Shown here one piece after another: positions 52,299-60,243 of a DNA stretch of 64,000 bases. The translations under genes were made by a program, and so were the position numbers. Within the stretch, counting starts at the first letter, position 1. Each line of letters starts with the position of its first letter. The notes beneath the pieces are model-generated. The model did not search any database and was not told the DNA's origin. It saw only the letters and a program-made list of their open reading frames with translations. Source of the stretch: Sphingosinicella sp. YJ22. Lineage in GTDB: Bacteria; Pseudomonadota; Alphaproteobacteria; Sphingomonadales; Sphingomonadaceae. Location: NCBI RefSeq assembly GCF_011320075.1, contig NZ_JAANPA010000004.1:1-64000 (forward strand), read 5' to 3'.

Positions 52299-52901
52299 TT
52301 ACGAGCGCAGCACCAGCGTTCGCCCTTCCACGCCCCAGCTGCTCAGCGACGACAGGAAATTCATGCCGAGCACGTTCATGTCGCCAAACGCCTCGGAGAT
52401 GTGGACCGCGACATTCTCGCGCTCGATGTCGCCGATGCTGATCGTGTCGGCGCGGCCGCGATCGACGCGAACGGTGCCATTGGCGGTGCGCACGATGGCC
52501 GGAAAACCCCGGCTCGGCGCGATGCCGACGCGGCGGGCGGTGCCGTGCGAGATGCTGGTGGTGGTCGCGCCGCTATCGACGAGGAAGCGGACGCGCTCGC
52601 CATTGACCTCGGCATTGACCCAGAAATGGCCGTCGGCGGCGAGGCGGATGCGGGTCTCGCCCGGAGCGGACTGCTCGACCTCGCCGCCGCGCGCCGCGAG
52701 CAGAAGGCGGTCGCCCAGCGCCGCGAAGTCGCCGCGGAAGGTGAAAATCACGAAGCCGGCGGCGAAGATCAGCACCCAGGCCGCAAACATCTTGAGCGCG
52801 GTGCCCATCGGCACCCGGCGCACGGCGAGCGCGCTGCCGACGAGGACCAGCACGCCGACCAGGTACAGAACGTGGATCGCCTGATCCCCACCCTCATTCA
52901 C
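52299..52901 (-). CDS. membrane-anchored retropepsin-like aspartic protease (clan AA)
   Basis: A 200-residue protein with two N-terminal membrane helices (about 7-26 and 35-55) and a periplasmic retropepsin-type domain. The catalytic motif is LVDSGATTTSIS, and a strand with VLGMNFL matches the family's psi-loop. Such proteins (TIGR02281 type) dimerise like HIV protease; substrates are unknown. GTG 52901 overlaps the upstream MBL hydrolase stop by 4 bp (GTGA), so it is translationally coupled. The long frame upstream is antisense. Confidence 0.85.
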   Translation of the reverse strand: MNEGGDQAIHVLYLVGVLVLVGSALAVRRVPMGTALKMFAAWVLIFAAGFVIFTFRGDFAALGDRLLLAARGGEVEQSAPGETRIRLAADGHFWVNAEVNGERVRFLVDSGATTTSISHGTARRVGIAPSRGFPAIVRTANGTVRVDRGRADTISIGDIERENVAVHISEAFGDMNVLGMNFLSSLSSWGVEGRTLVLRS

Positions 52902-53662
52902 AGCGCGATCTCCATGCCGTCGAAGCCAGGTTCTACATGGGGAGGAAGTTCGCGCAGCAAAGAGCGGTAGTCCATGCTGTTGTCCATATGGGTGAGGACG
53001 GCGTGGGCCGGCTTGAGCTGCTCGATATAGGACAGCGTTCGCTCGAGATGGCTGTGGGTCGGGTGCGGCCGGGCCCTCAGCGCATCGACGATCCACAGGT
53101 CGACGCCTTCGAACAGCTTGGCCATCTCGTCAGTCAACTCGTTGAAATCGGTTGAATATCCGATGCTCTTGCCATTCTGTTCGAAGCGCAGGCCGGTGCT
53201 TGTGATATTGCCGTGAGGCTGCTCGACGGCGCTGACGGCGACCGGGCCGATTTCGAGGCCGTCGCTGAGCAGATTGGGCTCGGCGCTGGCCGGGTAGCCC
53301 CATTTGCCTTCGAAGACATAGTCGAAGCGCTTGGTGAGGCTGCGCAACGTGCGCTCGCCGGCATAGCCTGCAACGGGCGAACCACGATTGTGGAAGATCT
53401 GCCTGAGATCGTCGATGCCGTGGCAGTGATCGGCATGCTCGTGGGTCCAGATCACCGCGTCGATGTCGCCCACGCCGGCGTCGAGCAGCTGGGCGCGCAT
53501 GTCCGGCGTGGTGTCGACAAGGATGTTGGTGTCATCCGCGCCGACGAGGATCGAGACGCGGCTTCGGCGGTTGCGCGGCTCGTCGGGGTCGACGCTGCCC
53601 CAGTCGTTGCCGATGCGCGGCACGCCGGTCGAGGTGCCGCAGCCGAGGATCCGGACCTTCAC
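52898..53662 (-). CDS. MBL-fold metallo-hydrolase (PhnP-like)
   Basis: A 254-residue metallo-beta-lactamase fold phosphodiesterase-like enzyme. The metal motif is THEHADHCHG, with further ligands in STDFNE and the C-terminal LTHMD. GCGTSTGVPRIG is the PhnP-type opening. PhnP cleaves cyclic ribose phosphates; here no phosphonate genes are nearby, and the gene travels with tatD as in many bacteria, so the substrate is unknown. Start is GTG 53662. It is coupled to the aspartic protease gene. Confidence 0.88.
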   Translation of the reverse strand: MKVRILGCGTSTGVPRIGNDWGSVDPDEPRNRRSRVSILVGADDTNILVDTTPDMRAQLLDAGVGDIDAVIWTHEHADHCHGIDDLRQIFHNRGSPVAGYAGERTLRSLTKRFDYVFEGKWGYPASAEPNLLSDGLEIGPVAVSAVEQPHGNITSTGLRFEQNGKSIGYSTDFNELTDEMAKLFEGVDLWIVDALRARPHPTHSHLERTLSYIEQLKPAHAVLTHMDNSMDYRSLLRELPPHVEPGFDGMEIAL

Positions 53663-53668
53663 AGCCCC

Positions 53669-53816
53669 CTCTCCTCCCTGTCGACGAAGGCGATGGGGAG
53701 GGGGACCATGCGCAGCATGGTGGAGGGGCTATTTCGCGCCCCGCCCCTCCACCACCGCCTCCGGCGGCGGTCCCCCTCCCCATGAGCTTCGCTCACAGGG
53801 AGGATTGGAGGAGCCC
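53669..53816. repeat. ~148-bp nested inverted-repeat element
   Basis: Perfect 15-bp arms ATGGGGAGGGGGACC (53693-53707) and its complement (53769-53783) enclose a second pair GGTGGAGGGGC (53719-53729) / GCCCCTCCACC (53743-53753). The outer CTCCCTG / CAGGGAG arms extend to the edges. The whole could fold into one long branched hairpin. Near-identical G/C-rich elements are dispersed in sphingomonad genomes as I recall them. It fills the gap between tatD and the MBL gene. Confidence 0.65.
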
Positions 53817-53822
53817 CTTCCC

Positions 53823-54599
53823 TCACCGCTTCGCCTTGGTGAAGAGGCGGTAGAAGTTGGCGGTGGTGGTTTCGGCGAGCTGTTCGACGGTTTCGCCGCG
53901 CAAGGTTGCGAGAAAGCGGGCGGTGTCGGCGACATAAGCGGGCTCGCAGGTGCGGCCGCGGTGGGGGACCGGGGCGAGGAAGGGCGAGTCGGTCTCGATG
54001 AGAAGGCGGCCGGCGGGGAGGTCCTTGGCGGTGGCCTGGAGATCCTCGGCCTTCTTAAAGGTGACGATCCCGGAGATCGAGATGGTGAGGCCGAGGTCGA
54101 GAACCTTGGCGGCGAAGTCGCGGCTCGCGGTGAAGCAGTGGATAAGGGCGGGATAGGCGCCCTTCCCCATCTCGTCGGCGAGGATGGCGTAAGTGTCGTC
54201 CTCGGCATCGCGGGTGTGGACGATGAGCGGAAGCCCGGTCTCGCGGGCCGCGGCGATGTGGGCGCGGAAGCTCTGACGCTGCCGGTCGCGGTCGGACTTG
54301 TCGTAATAATAATCGAGGCCGCTCTCGCCGATTCCGATCACCTTGGGGTGGGCCGCCCTGGCGACCAGCGTCCCGGTCTCGACATCGGGATGGAGATCCG
54401 CCTCGTGCGGGTGGATCCCGACCGACGCCATGACGTCATCCTCGCGCTCGGCGGTGGCGATGACGGCGTCCCACTCGCTCGAGCGGGTCGAGATGTTGAG
54501 CATGGCGCTGACGCCGGCGGCGCGGGCGCGGGCGAGCACCGCCGGCTGCTCCTCGACGAGACCGGCATAATTGAGGTGGCAGTGGCTATCGACGAACAT
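53823..54599 (-). CDS. tatD: TatD family metal-dependent DNase/hydrolase
   Basis: A 258-residue TIM-barrel hydrolase. The first metal motif is DSHCHLNYAG, with GIHPHEAD, GESGLDYYYD, VHTRDAEDD, HCFTAS and ETDSPFLAP supplying the rest of the two-metal site. TatD proteins show 3'-5' exonuclease activity on DNA and are linked to repair and DNA degradation. In related genomes tatD follows metG directly; here an opposing L,D-transpeptidase gene separates them. Confidence 0.93.
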   Translation of the reverse strand: MFVDSHCHLNYAGLVEEQPAVLARARAAGVSAMLNISTRSSEWDAVIATAEREDDVMASVGIHPHEADLHPDVETGTLVARAAHPKVIGIGESGLDYYYDKSDRDRQRQSFRAHIAAARETGLPLIVHTRDAEDDTYAILADEMGKGAYPALIHCFTASRDFAAKVLDLGLTISISGIVTFKKAEDLQATAKDLPAGRLLIETDSPFLAPVPHRGRTCEPAYVADTARFLATLRGETVEQLAETTTANFYRLFTKAKR

Positions 54600-54687
54600 G
54601 GTTCGCCAGATAGGCGCGGCGGCCGGGATGCGAAAGCCGCTCGTTCGTCCCGGCCGCGCCCGGCGGATCGGCCAAAGCGGCGGCGCG

Positions 54688-54705
54688 CGCGACGAATTCG
54701 TCGCG
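54688..54705. promoter_or_regulatory. perfect 18-bp palindrome between tatD and the L,D-transpeptidase gene
   Basis: CGCGACGAATTCGTCGCG is a perfect palindrome in the 240-bp divergent gap. Its half TTCGTCGCG recurs as a direct repeat at 54716-54724, 19 bp away. Such an arrangement suggests a dimeric regulator site with a second half-site. Confidence 0.45.
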
Positions 54706-54839
54706 GCCTCGCGCGTTCGTCGCGCCGGGCAGCGCCCTCGCCGGTCCGACGCAGCTTCGTGAGGCTCGGTCGCCGGAGAGTCCGTGGCGCCTCAAGCGCA
54801 TGGCATCCCAGTCTCGCAATTCAGGAGAACGAGGGGACC

Positions 54840-55589
54840 ATGTCGACCACATCCAGCAAGATCTTCCGGGGCACGATTGTCGCGCTGCTGCTCTGCGCGG
54901 CGCCGGTCGCCTCGGCGGTCGGGCAGGAAGCCGGGGCGCCCGACGCCGCGGCGATCCGCCCGGTCATCGTCCAGACCGCGAGCGTCGCCAGCGAGGCGGC
55001 GGTTCCGCAGCCGACCATCCTCGAGGCCGCCGGCGACAGCGTCATCGGCCATGCCGAGACGGTCAGCGCCGAGATCGAGGAGGCCAATGCGCTCGAGGCC
55101 GAGGCCGAGGACCTTCGCCCGGGCCAGTTCCTGTGGCGGCCCGAGCGCGCGGAGAGCGGCGAGGTCGAGGTCGTCGTCAGCATCGAGCGGCAGATGGCCT
55201 ATGTCTATCGCGCCGGCACGCTGATCGGCGTGTCGACGGTGTCGACCGGGCGGCGCGGCCACAGCACGCCGACCGGTAGCTTCACCATCCTTCAGAAGAA
55301 CCGGCGCCACTTTTCGAACCTCTACAACAACGCGCCGATGCCCAACATGCAGCGGCTGACCTGGGGCGGGATCGCGCTCCATGCCGGCCACCTGCCCGGC
55401 TATCCGGCGAGCCATGGCTGCGTGCGGCTGCCGATGGAGTTCTCGCGGCTGCTGTTCAACACGACGAGCATGGGCGGCCGAGTCCACATCATCGCCGACA
55501 CGCCGCCCAGCGCGGCCGGAGCGCTCGCCTTCGCCACCGGCGAGGCTCCGCGGCGCCGCGGAATCAGCCTGGCCAGCGCCGCGCGCTGA
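54840..55589 (+). CDS. L,D-transpeptidase (YkuD domain)
   Basis: A 249-residue exported peptidoglycan cross-linker. A signal peptide (KIFRGTIVALLLCAAPVASA) is followed by a Glu/Ala-rich linker (about 75-95) and a YkuD domain from about 105. The catalytic motif is HAGHLPGYPASHGCVRL, with Cys as nucleophile, and GVSTVSTGRRGHSTPTGSF forms the substrate strand. It makes 3-3 cross-links or attaches proteins. It is the only plus-strand gene within the long minus-strand metG-tatD block and carries its own terminator, so it looks inserted. AGGAG precedes the ATG by about ten bases. Confidence 0.92.
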   Translation: MSTTSSKIFRGTIVALLLCAAPVASAVGQEAGAPDAAAIRPVIVQTASVASEAAVPQPTILEAAGDSVIGHAETVSAEIEEANALEAEAEDLRPGQFLWRPERAESGEVEVVVSIERQMAYVYRAGTLIGVSTVSTGRRGHSTPTGSFTILQKNRRHFSNLYNNAPMPNMQRLTWGGIALHAGHLPGYPASHGCVRLPMEFSRLLFNTTSMGGRVHIIADTPPSAAGALAFATGEAPRRRGISLASAAR

Positions 55590-55651
55590 CGAGGAGCTTC
55601 GCGGACGCCGGGGGGAAGCGGGCGGTTTCGCCCGGCTGGCGGCCGCGCTAA

Positions 55652-55694
55652 GGGCCCGGGGCGGGACAGCTTCCCCCTCCCCGGGCCCTTTTTT
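55652..55694 (+). terminator. strong intrinsic terminator of the L,D-transpeptidase gene
   Basis: GGGCCCGGGG (55652-55661) and CCCCGGGCCC (55679-55688) form a perfect 10-bp stem followed by six T. It lies about 60 bp after the transpeptidase stop and 65 bp before the metG stop from the other side. Confidence 0.9.
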
Positions 55695-55758
55695 CATGCG
55701 GATCCGACCAGCCGCGCCGAGCGATCCGGCGTCATTCGGGCGAGGACCGGCGGCTCGT

Positions 55759-57309
55759 TCAGCCCTCGGCGCCGAGGTCGAGGCGCGGGAACAGCGGCGA
55801 CGGCGGCGACAGCGTGAAGCTCGCCGGTTCGGCGATCGCCGCGAGGCTGCGGTTCTCCGCTGGAATGCCGAGCTGGTCGAGCAGCTTCGCCGCGGAGCCG
55901 GGGATGACCGGCTGGATCGCGATGGCGAGCATCCGGATCGCCTCGACGAGGGTGACGAGCACCGCGTTCATGCGCTCGGGATCGGTCTTGCGCAGCGCCC
56001 ACGGCGCCTGGACGTCGATATATTGGTTGCAGGCGAAGACCGCGCGAAGCCACGCCTCGATGCCTTGGCTCAGCGCCAGCGCCTCCATATGCGCCGGCAT
56101 CTCCTCGGTGAGGGCGGTGCGGACGAGATCGAGCAGCTCGCCGTCGGCGGGGTCGCCCTTCCCTTCCTCCGGAAGCGCGCCGCCCAGATTCTTGGCGATG
56201 AACGACAAGGTGCGCTGGGCGAGATTGCCGAAGCTGTTGGCGAGGTCGGCGTTGACCCGGGTGACGATCGCCTCGGCGCTGTAGCTGCCGTCCTGGCCGA
56301 AGCTGACCTCGCGAAGCAGGAAATAGCGCAGTGCGTCGACACCGTAGCGGTCGGCGAGATCGAGCGGGTCGGTCACGTTGCCGGCCGACTTCGACTCCTT
56401 GACGCCGCGGTTGAGGATGAAGCCGTGGGCGAAGACCTGGCGCGGCAGCTCGATGCCGGCGGACATAAGGAAGGCCGGCCAGTAGACGGTGTGGAAGCGC
56501 GTGATGTCCTTGCCGATGATGTGCAGATTCGCCGGCCAGAACTTGCGGTAAGTCTCTGAATCCGTGTCGGGATAGCCGACGCCGGTGATGTAGTTGGTGA
56601 GCGCGTCGACCCACACGTACATGACGTGGTCGGGGCTTCCCGGCACCTTCACGCCCCAGTCGAAGCTGGTCCGCGAGATGGACAGGTCGGACAAGCCGCC
56701 CTCGACGAAGCGGAGGATCTCGTTGCGGCGCGTCTCCGGGCGGATGAAGTCGGGCCGCTCCTCGTAGAGACGAAGAAGCTTGTCCTGATAGGCCGACAGG
56801 CGGAAGAACCAGGTCTCCTCGACCGTCCATTCGACCGGCGTGCCCTGCGGCGACAGTCTGGTGCCGGCGTCGGGGCCCTCGTCGACGGTCTTGAGCTCGT
56901 CCTCGTCGTAAAAGGCCTCGTCGCGGACTGAGTACCAGCCCTCGTAGCGGCCGAGATAGAGGTCGCCGCGGTCGGCCATCGCCTGCCAGATCGCCTGGCT
57001 GGAACGGTGGTGATCCTCTTCGGTCGTGCGGATGAAGCGATCGAACGAAATGTTCAGTCGCTCGTCCATCTCCCTGAAATAGCCGGACATCTCGGTCGCG
57101 AGCTCGGCCGGGGTGATGCCCCGGTCGCGGGCGGTCTGAGCCATCTTCAGGCCATGCTCGTCGGTGCCGGTCAGGAAGAAGACGTCGCGGCCCTTGAGGC
57201 GCTGGAAGCGCGCGATGGCGTCGGTCGCGATCGCCTCATAGGCGTGGCCGATATGCGGCCGCCCGTTGGGGTAGTTGATCGCCGTGGTGATGTAGAAGGG
57301 GTCGCCCAT
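55759..57309 (-). CDS. metG: methionyl-tRNA synthetase
   Basis: A 516-residue class I synthetase. HIGH is exact (residues 19-22, GRPHIGHA) and the KMSKS loop is KESKSAGN near residue 301. The Zn-knuckle cysteines found in E. coli MetG and the C-terminal tRNA-binding extension are both lacking, the short form usual in alphaproteobacteria. ATG 57309 opens the conserved sequence (MGDPFYITTAINYPNG); the long frame upstream is antisense. It lies 32 bp after holB. Confidence 0.97.
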   Translation of the reverse strand: MGDPFYITTAINYPNGRPHIGHAYEAIATDAIARFQRLKGRDVFFLTGTDEHGLKMAQTARDRGITPAELATEMSGYFREMDERLNISFDRFIRTTEEDHHRSSQAIWQAMADRGDLYLGRYEGWYSVRDEAFYDEDELKTVDEGPDAGTRLSPQGTPVEWTVEETWFFRLSAYQDKLLRLYEERPDFIRPETRRNEILRFVEGGLSDLSISRTSFDWGVKVPGSPDHVMYVWVDALTNYITGVGYPDTDSETYRKFWPANLHIIGKDITRFHTVYWPAFLMSAGIELPRQVFAHGFILNRGVKESKSAGNVTDPLDLADRYGVDALRYFLLREVSFGQDGSYSAEAIVTRVNADLANSFGNLAQRTLSFIAKNLGGALPEEGKGDPADGELLDLVRTALTEEMPAHMEALALSQGIEAWLRAVFACNQYIDVQAPWALRKTDPERMNAVLVTLVEAIRMLAIAIQPVIPGSAAKLLDQLGIPAENRSLAAIAEPASFTLSPPSPLFPRLDLGAEG

Positions 57310-57341
57310 GCCGGGGGTCTTTAGAGCGCGGCCTGTGCCGA

Positions 57342-58313
57342 TCAAGCCTTGGCGGCGAGGCCGGCGATGAGGCCGCCCATCTCGAAGGCGGTCGCCTGGG
57401 CGTCGAGCGACTGGCGCACCGCAATCGTCGACACGTCGTTGGCCTGCTCCCAGAGCTTCAGCGCCTCGGCCAGCGCCGGGCCGCGGCGCTTGCGCGCCTC
57501 GCCGGCGATGAAGGACGGCGCTCGGGCGAGGAAGGCCTCGTAGCGCGGCTGGGCGGCCTTGAGCGCGAGGCTCTGGGCGAGCGCCGCGCGATGCTCGTTG
57601 GTGGGATCGCCGCCCTGCGCGATCGCGCGCATCGCGGAGTCGAGCTTGTCGACGTCGAGGCCCTGATAGGCCAGCGCTCGGCCGGGCGCGCCGCCCGCCG
57701 CCTCGGCGAGCCCGGCGATCTCGCGCGGAGTCGCGTCGGTGAGGATCGTGCGAAGCGCGGCGTCCATGTCGCGCTGGCCGAGCGGGCCGAGGCGCAGGGT
57801 GCGGCAGCGCGAGCGGATCGTCGGCAGAAGCCGCTCGGGCGCGTGGCTCACCAGCAGGAACAGGCTGTGGGGCGGCGGCTCCTCGAGGCTCTTCAGCAGC
57901 GCATTGGCGCCGGACGGCTCGAGGTCGTCGACCGAGTCGATCAGGACGACTCGCCACGGCGACAGCGACGAGGTGGTCGCGAACAGCCGGCTGAGCCCCC
58001 TCACCTGAGCGACGGTGATCGAGCGGGCGAGCTCGGTGCCGCTGTCCTTGGGCAGCCGCTCGAGGGTCATGAAATCGGGATGGCTGCCGGCGGCCATCAG
58101 CTTCGCGGCGGGATGATCGTCGGGGACGTCGAGGCCCGGGCGCGGCACAGGGCCGGCGCCCTGGGCGAGAACCCGAAGCGCCGCCTTGCGGGCAAAGGTC
58201 GCCTTGCCGATGCCGCGCGGGCCGGTGATCAGCCAGGCATGGTGGAGCCGGCCGCTTTCGAGCGCGGTCCGGAACATCGCGACCGCCTCGTCATGGCCGT
58301 AGAGATCGGTCAC
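57342..58313 (-). CDS. holB: DNA polymerase III subunit delta'
   Basis: A 323-residue clamp-loader subunit. The AAA+ region shows HHAWLITGPRGIGKATFARK (P-loop-like), the conserved LIDSVDDLEPSGANALLKSLEEPP and the SRC of TIRSRCRTL. The Zn cysteines of the E. coli protein are absent, as often in this class. Its ATG overlaps the tmk stop by 4 bp, the conserved tmk-holB arrangement. Confidence 0.95.
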   Translation of the reverse strand: MTDLYGHDEAVAMFRTALESGRLHHAWLITGPRGIGKATFARKAALRVLAQGAGPVPRPGLDVPDDHPAAKLMAAGSHPDFMTLERLPKDSGTELARSITVAQVRGLSRLFATTSSLSPWRVVLIDSVDDLEPSGANALLKSLEEPPPHSLFLLVSHAPERLLPTIRSRCRTLRLGPLGQRDMDAALRTILTDATPREIAGLAEAAGGAPGRALAYQGLDVDKLDSAMRAIAQGGDPTNEHRAALAQSLALKAAQPRYEAFLARAPSFIAGEARKRRGPALAEALKLWEQANDVSTIAVRQSLDAQATAFEMGGLIAGLAAKA

Positions 58314-58936
58314 AGCAGGTCCTCGAGCGCGGCGACGAGGCGCGCGGTGACGTCATCCTCGCTTCCGCTCGCCTCGATCAGCCGGAAACGGTCGGGATCG
58401 GCGGCGGCGAGCTCTTCGAACGCGCGGTTGATGGCGTCATGATAGGCCTGGTCGCGGGCGCCGAAGCGATCGGGATTGGCGCCGTCGCGGCGGCTGGTGC
58501 GCTTCGCCGCCTCCTCGTTGGGCACGTGGAGGAGCAAGGTGCGGTCGGGCAAAAAGCCGCCGCTGCCGACGTCATGGAGGGCACGGATTCGGTCCTCCCC
58601 TACTCCGCCGACCATGCCCTGATAGGAGAGCGAGCTGTCGAGGAAGCGGTCGCACAGCACCCACTGCCCCGCCTCGAGCGCGGGCTTTATCGTGCGCAGG
58701 ACATGGTCGGAGCGCGCGGCGGCGAACAGCAGGGCCTCGGCCTCCGCGCTCCAGCGGTCGACCGCGCCGGAAAGCAGCAGGGTGCGGATCGCCTCGGCGC
58801 CGGGGCTTCCGCCGGGCTCGCGGGTCTCGATGACGTCAAGACCGCGCGTCCTAAGCGCCGCCGCGAGGCGCCTGCCCTGCGTCGACTTGCCGACCCCTTC
58901 CCCACCCTCGAGCGTGATGAAGCGGCCGCGAGTCAT
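58310..58936 (-). CDS. tmk: thymidylate kinase
   Basis: A 208-residue kinase phosphorylating dTMP to dTDP. The P-loop is LEGGEGVGKST, the DR(Y/F) motif is CDRFLDSSLSYQG, and TREPGGSPGAEAIR carries the substrate arginine. The ATG at 58936 overlaps the stop of the carboxypeptidase gene (ATGA), showing tight operon structure dac-tmk-holB. Confidence 0.97.
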   Translation of the reverse strand: MTRGRFITLEGGEGVGKSTQGRRLAAALRTRGLDVIETREPGGSPGAEAIRTLLLSGAVDRWSAEAEALLFAAARSDHVLRTIKPALEAGQWVLCDRFLDSSLSYQGMVGGVGEDRIRALHDVGSGGFLPDRTLLLHVPNEEAAKRTSRRDGANPDRFGARDQAYHDAINRAFEELAAADPDRFRLIEASGSEDDVTARLVAALEDLL

Positions 58937-60162
58937 CCCATGCCGAGGATATGCTTGAGGCCCGCCCACATGCGGCCGAAGAAGCCGGCCTCCTCGACCG
59001 CCGCCTCGGCGACGAGCGGCATGGTCATGGTCGGCACGCCATCCGCCTGAACGACGAGATCGGCGATATGCTGGCCCTGGGCGATCGGGGCCCTGACCGG
59101 GCCATTATAGACGATCGAGGCGCGCAGGTTGCGGCCGAGACCGGCGGGAATGGTCGCGGCGAGGTTGCGCGGCGCGACCAGGCCGACGCTGTCCTCACTG
59201 CCGAGCTGGACCCGGGCCTCGCCGACGCGCGCGCCCTGCTGGAACAGCGGGCGCGCCTGCCACGCGCGGAAGCCCCAGTCCATGAAGCGCACCGCCTCGG
59301 CCGAGCGGCCGTTGAAGCTGTCGAGGCCGGCGATGACCATGACCAGGCGGCGGCCATTCTGCTCGGCCGAGCCGGTGAAGCCGTAGCCGGCCTCCTCGGT
59401 ATGGCCGGTCTTGAGGCCGTCCGCGCCGGCGACTCGGCCGAGCAGCGGATTGCGGTTGCCCTGGGTGATCGCCTGGCCGGACCCCATGGTGCGGCCCCAG
59501 GTGAACTCGGTCTGGCCGTAGAAGCGGCGGTAGAGCTGGGGATGGTCGCGGATCGTCGACACGGCGAGCGTGGCGAGGTCCTGGGCGGTGGTGTAGGTGA
59601 CTCCGCCGTCGGGCCAGCCGACCGGATTGCCCCAATGCGAGTTGCGCAGCCCGAGCGCCTGGGCCTGCCGGTTCATCAGGTCGACGAAGCCCGCCTCGGT
59701 GCCGCTGATGCATTCGGCGAGGACGACGCTGGCGTCGTTGCCCGACAGGGTCACGATGCCGTGGAGCAAATTCTCGACGCTGACCTGCTCCCCCGCCGAC
59801 AGGAACATGGTCGAGCCCGCGGCAGGACCGTGCCAGCGCTGCCACGTCTCCGGCCGCACCGTGCACATGCGGTTGAGCTGAAGCTCGCCCTTGTCGATGA
59901 GGTCGAAGGCGACATGGGTGGTCATCATCTTCGCCATCGACGCCGGCGGCATGCGCCGCTCGGCATCGCGGGCGAACAGGACGGCGCCCGACGACAGGTC
60001 GACCATATAGGCGACCGGGGCGCTCGTCGGCCCCTGCGCCGCGGCCGGCGCAGGCGCCTGACCTTGGGCCTGGGCGGGTGCCTGAGCGGTCGGCGCCTGG
60101 GCGCTGGCGGCGATGGCGAGGAGCGGGACGGACGCGGCGGATACGAGCAGTCGGAGCTTCAT
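58933..60162 (-). CDS. D-alanyl-D-alanine carboxypeptidase (PBP5/6 family)
   Basis: A 409-residue exported penicillin-binding protein trimming D-Ala from peptidoglycan stems. A signal peptide (about 1-21) and an Ala/Gln/Pro linker (about 22-46) precede the S11 domain. S75-M-A-K78 is the SxxK motif, S140-G-N142 the SxN motif, and KTGHT the third box. The C-terminal PBP5_C beta domain and an amphipathic helix (FFGRMWAGLKHILG) that would hold it on the membrane follow. First of the dac-tmk-holB-metG block, 81 bp after the transglycosylase gene. Confidence 0.94.
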   Translation of the reverse strand: MKLRLLVSAASVPLLAIAASAQAPTAQAPAQAQGQAPAPAAAQGPTSAPVAYMVDLSSGAVLFARDAERRMPPASMAKMMTTHVAFDLIDKGELQLNRMCTVRPETWQRWHGPAAGSTMFLSAGEQVSVENLLHGIVTLSGNDASVVLAECISGTEAGFVDLMNRQAQALGLRNSHWGNPVGWPDGGVTYTTAQDLATLAVSTIRDHPQLYRRFYGQTEFTWGRTMGSGQAITQGNRNPLLGRVAGADGLKTGHTEEAGYGFTGSAEQNGRRLVMVIAGLDSFNGRSAEAVRFMDWGFRAWQARPLFQQGARVGEARVQLGSEDSVGLVAPRNLAATIPAGLGRNLRASIVYNGPVRAPIAQGQHIADLVVQADGVPTMTMPLVAEAAVEEAGFFGRMWAGLKHILGMG

Positions 60163-60243
60163 CGAGACGGCATCACCAGGACAAAGGAGGGGTCCCCTCT
60201 CCTGCCGGGAAGCGCCGCCTGCGACAAGGCGGAAACCTGCGAT

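Noticed and set aside
54586-54852. An 88-codon minus-strand frame in the tatD/L,D-transpeptidase gap
   Set aside because: It overlaps both neighbouring starts, is Arg/Ala/Gly-rich, has no ribosome site and would cover the palindromic region; treated as noncoding.
55652-55694. The terminator acting also for metG
   Set aside because: Read leftward the hairpin is not followed by a T-run on the minus strand, so it serves only the plus-strand gene.
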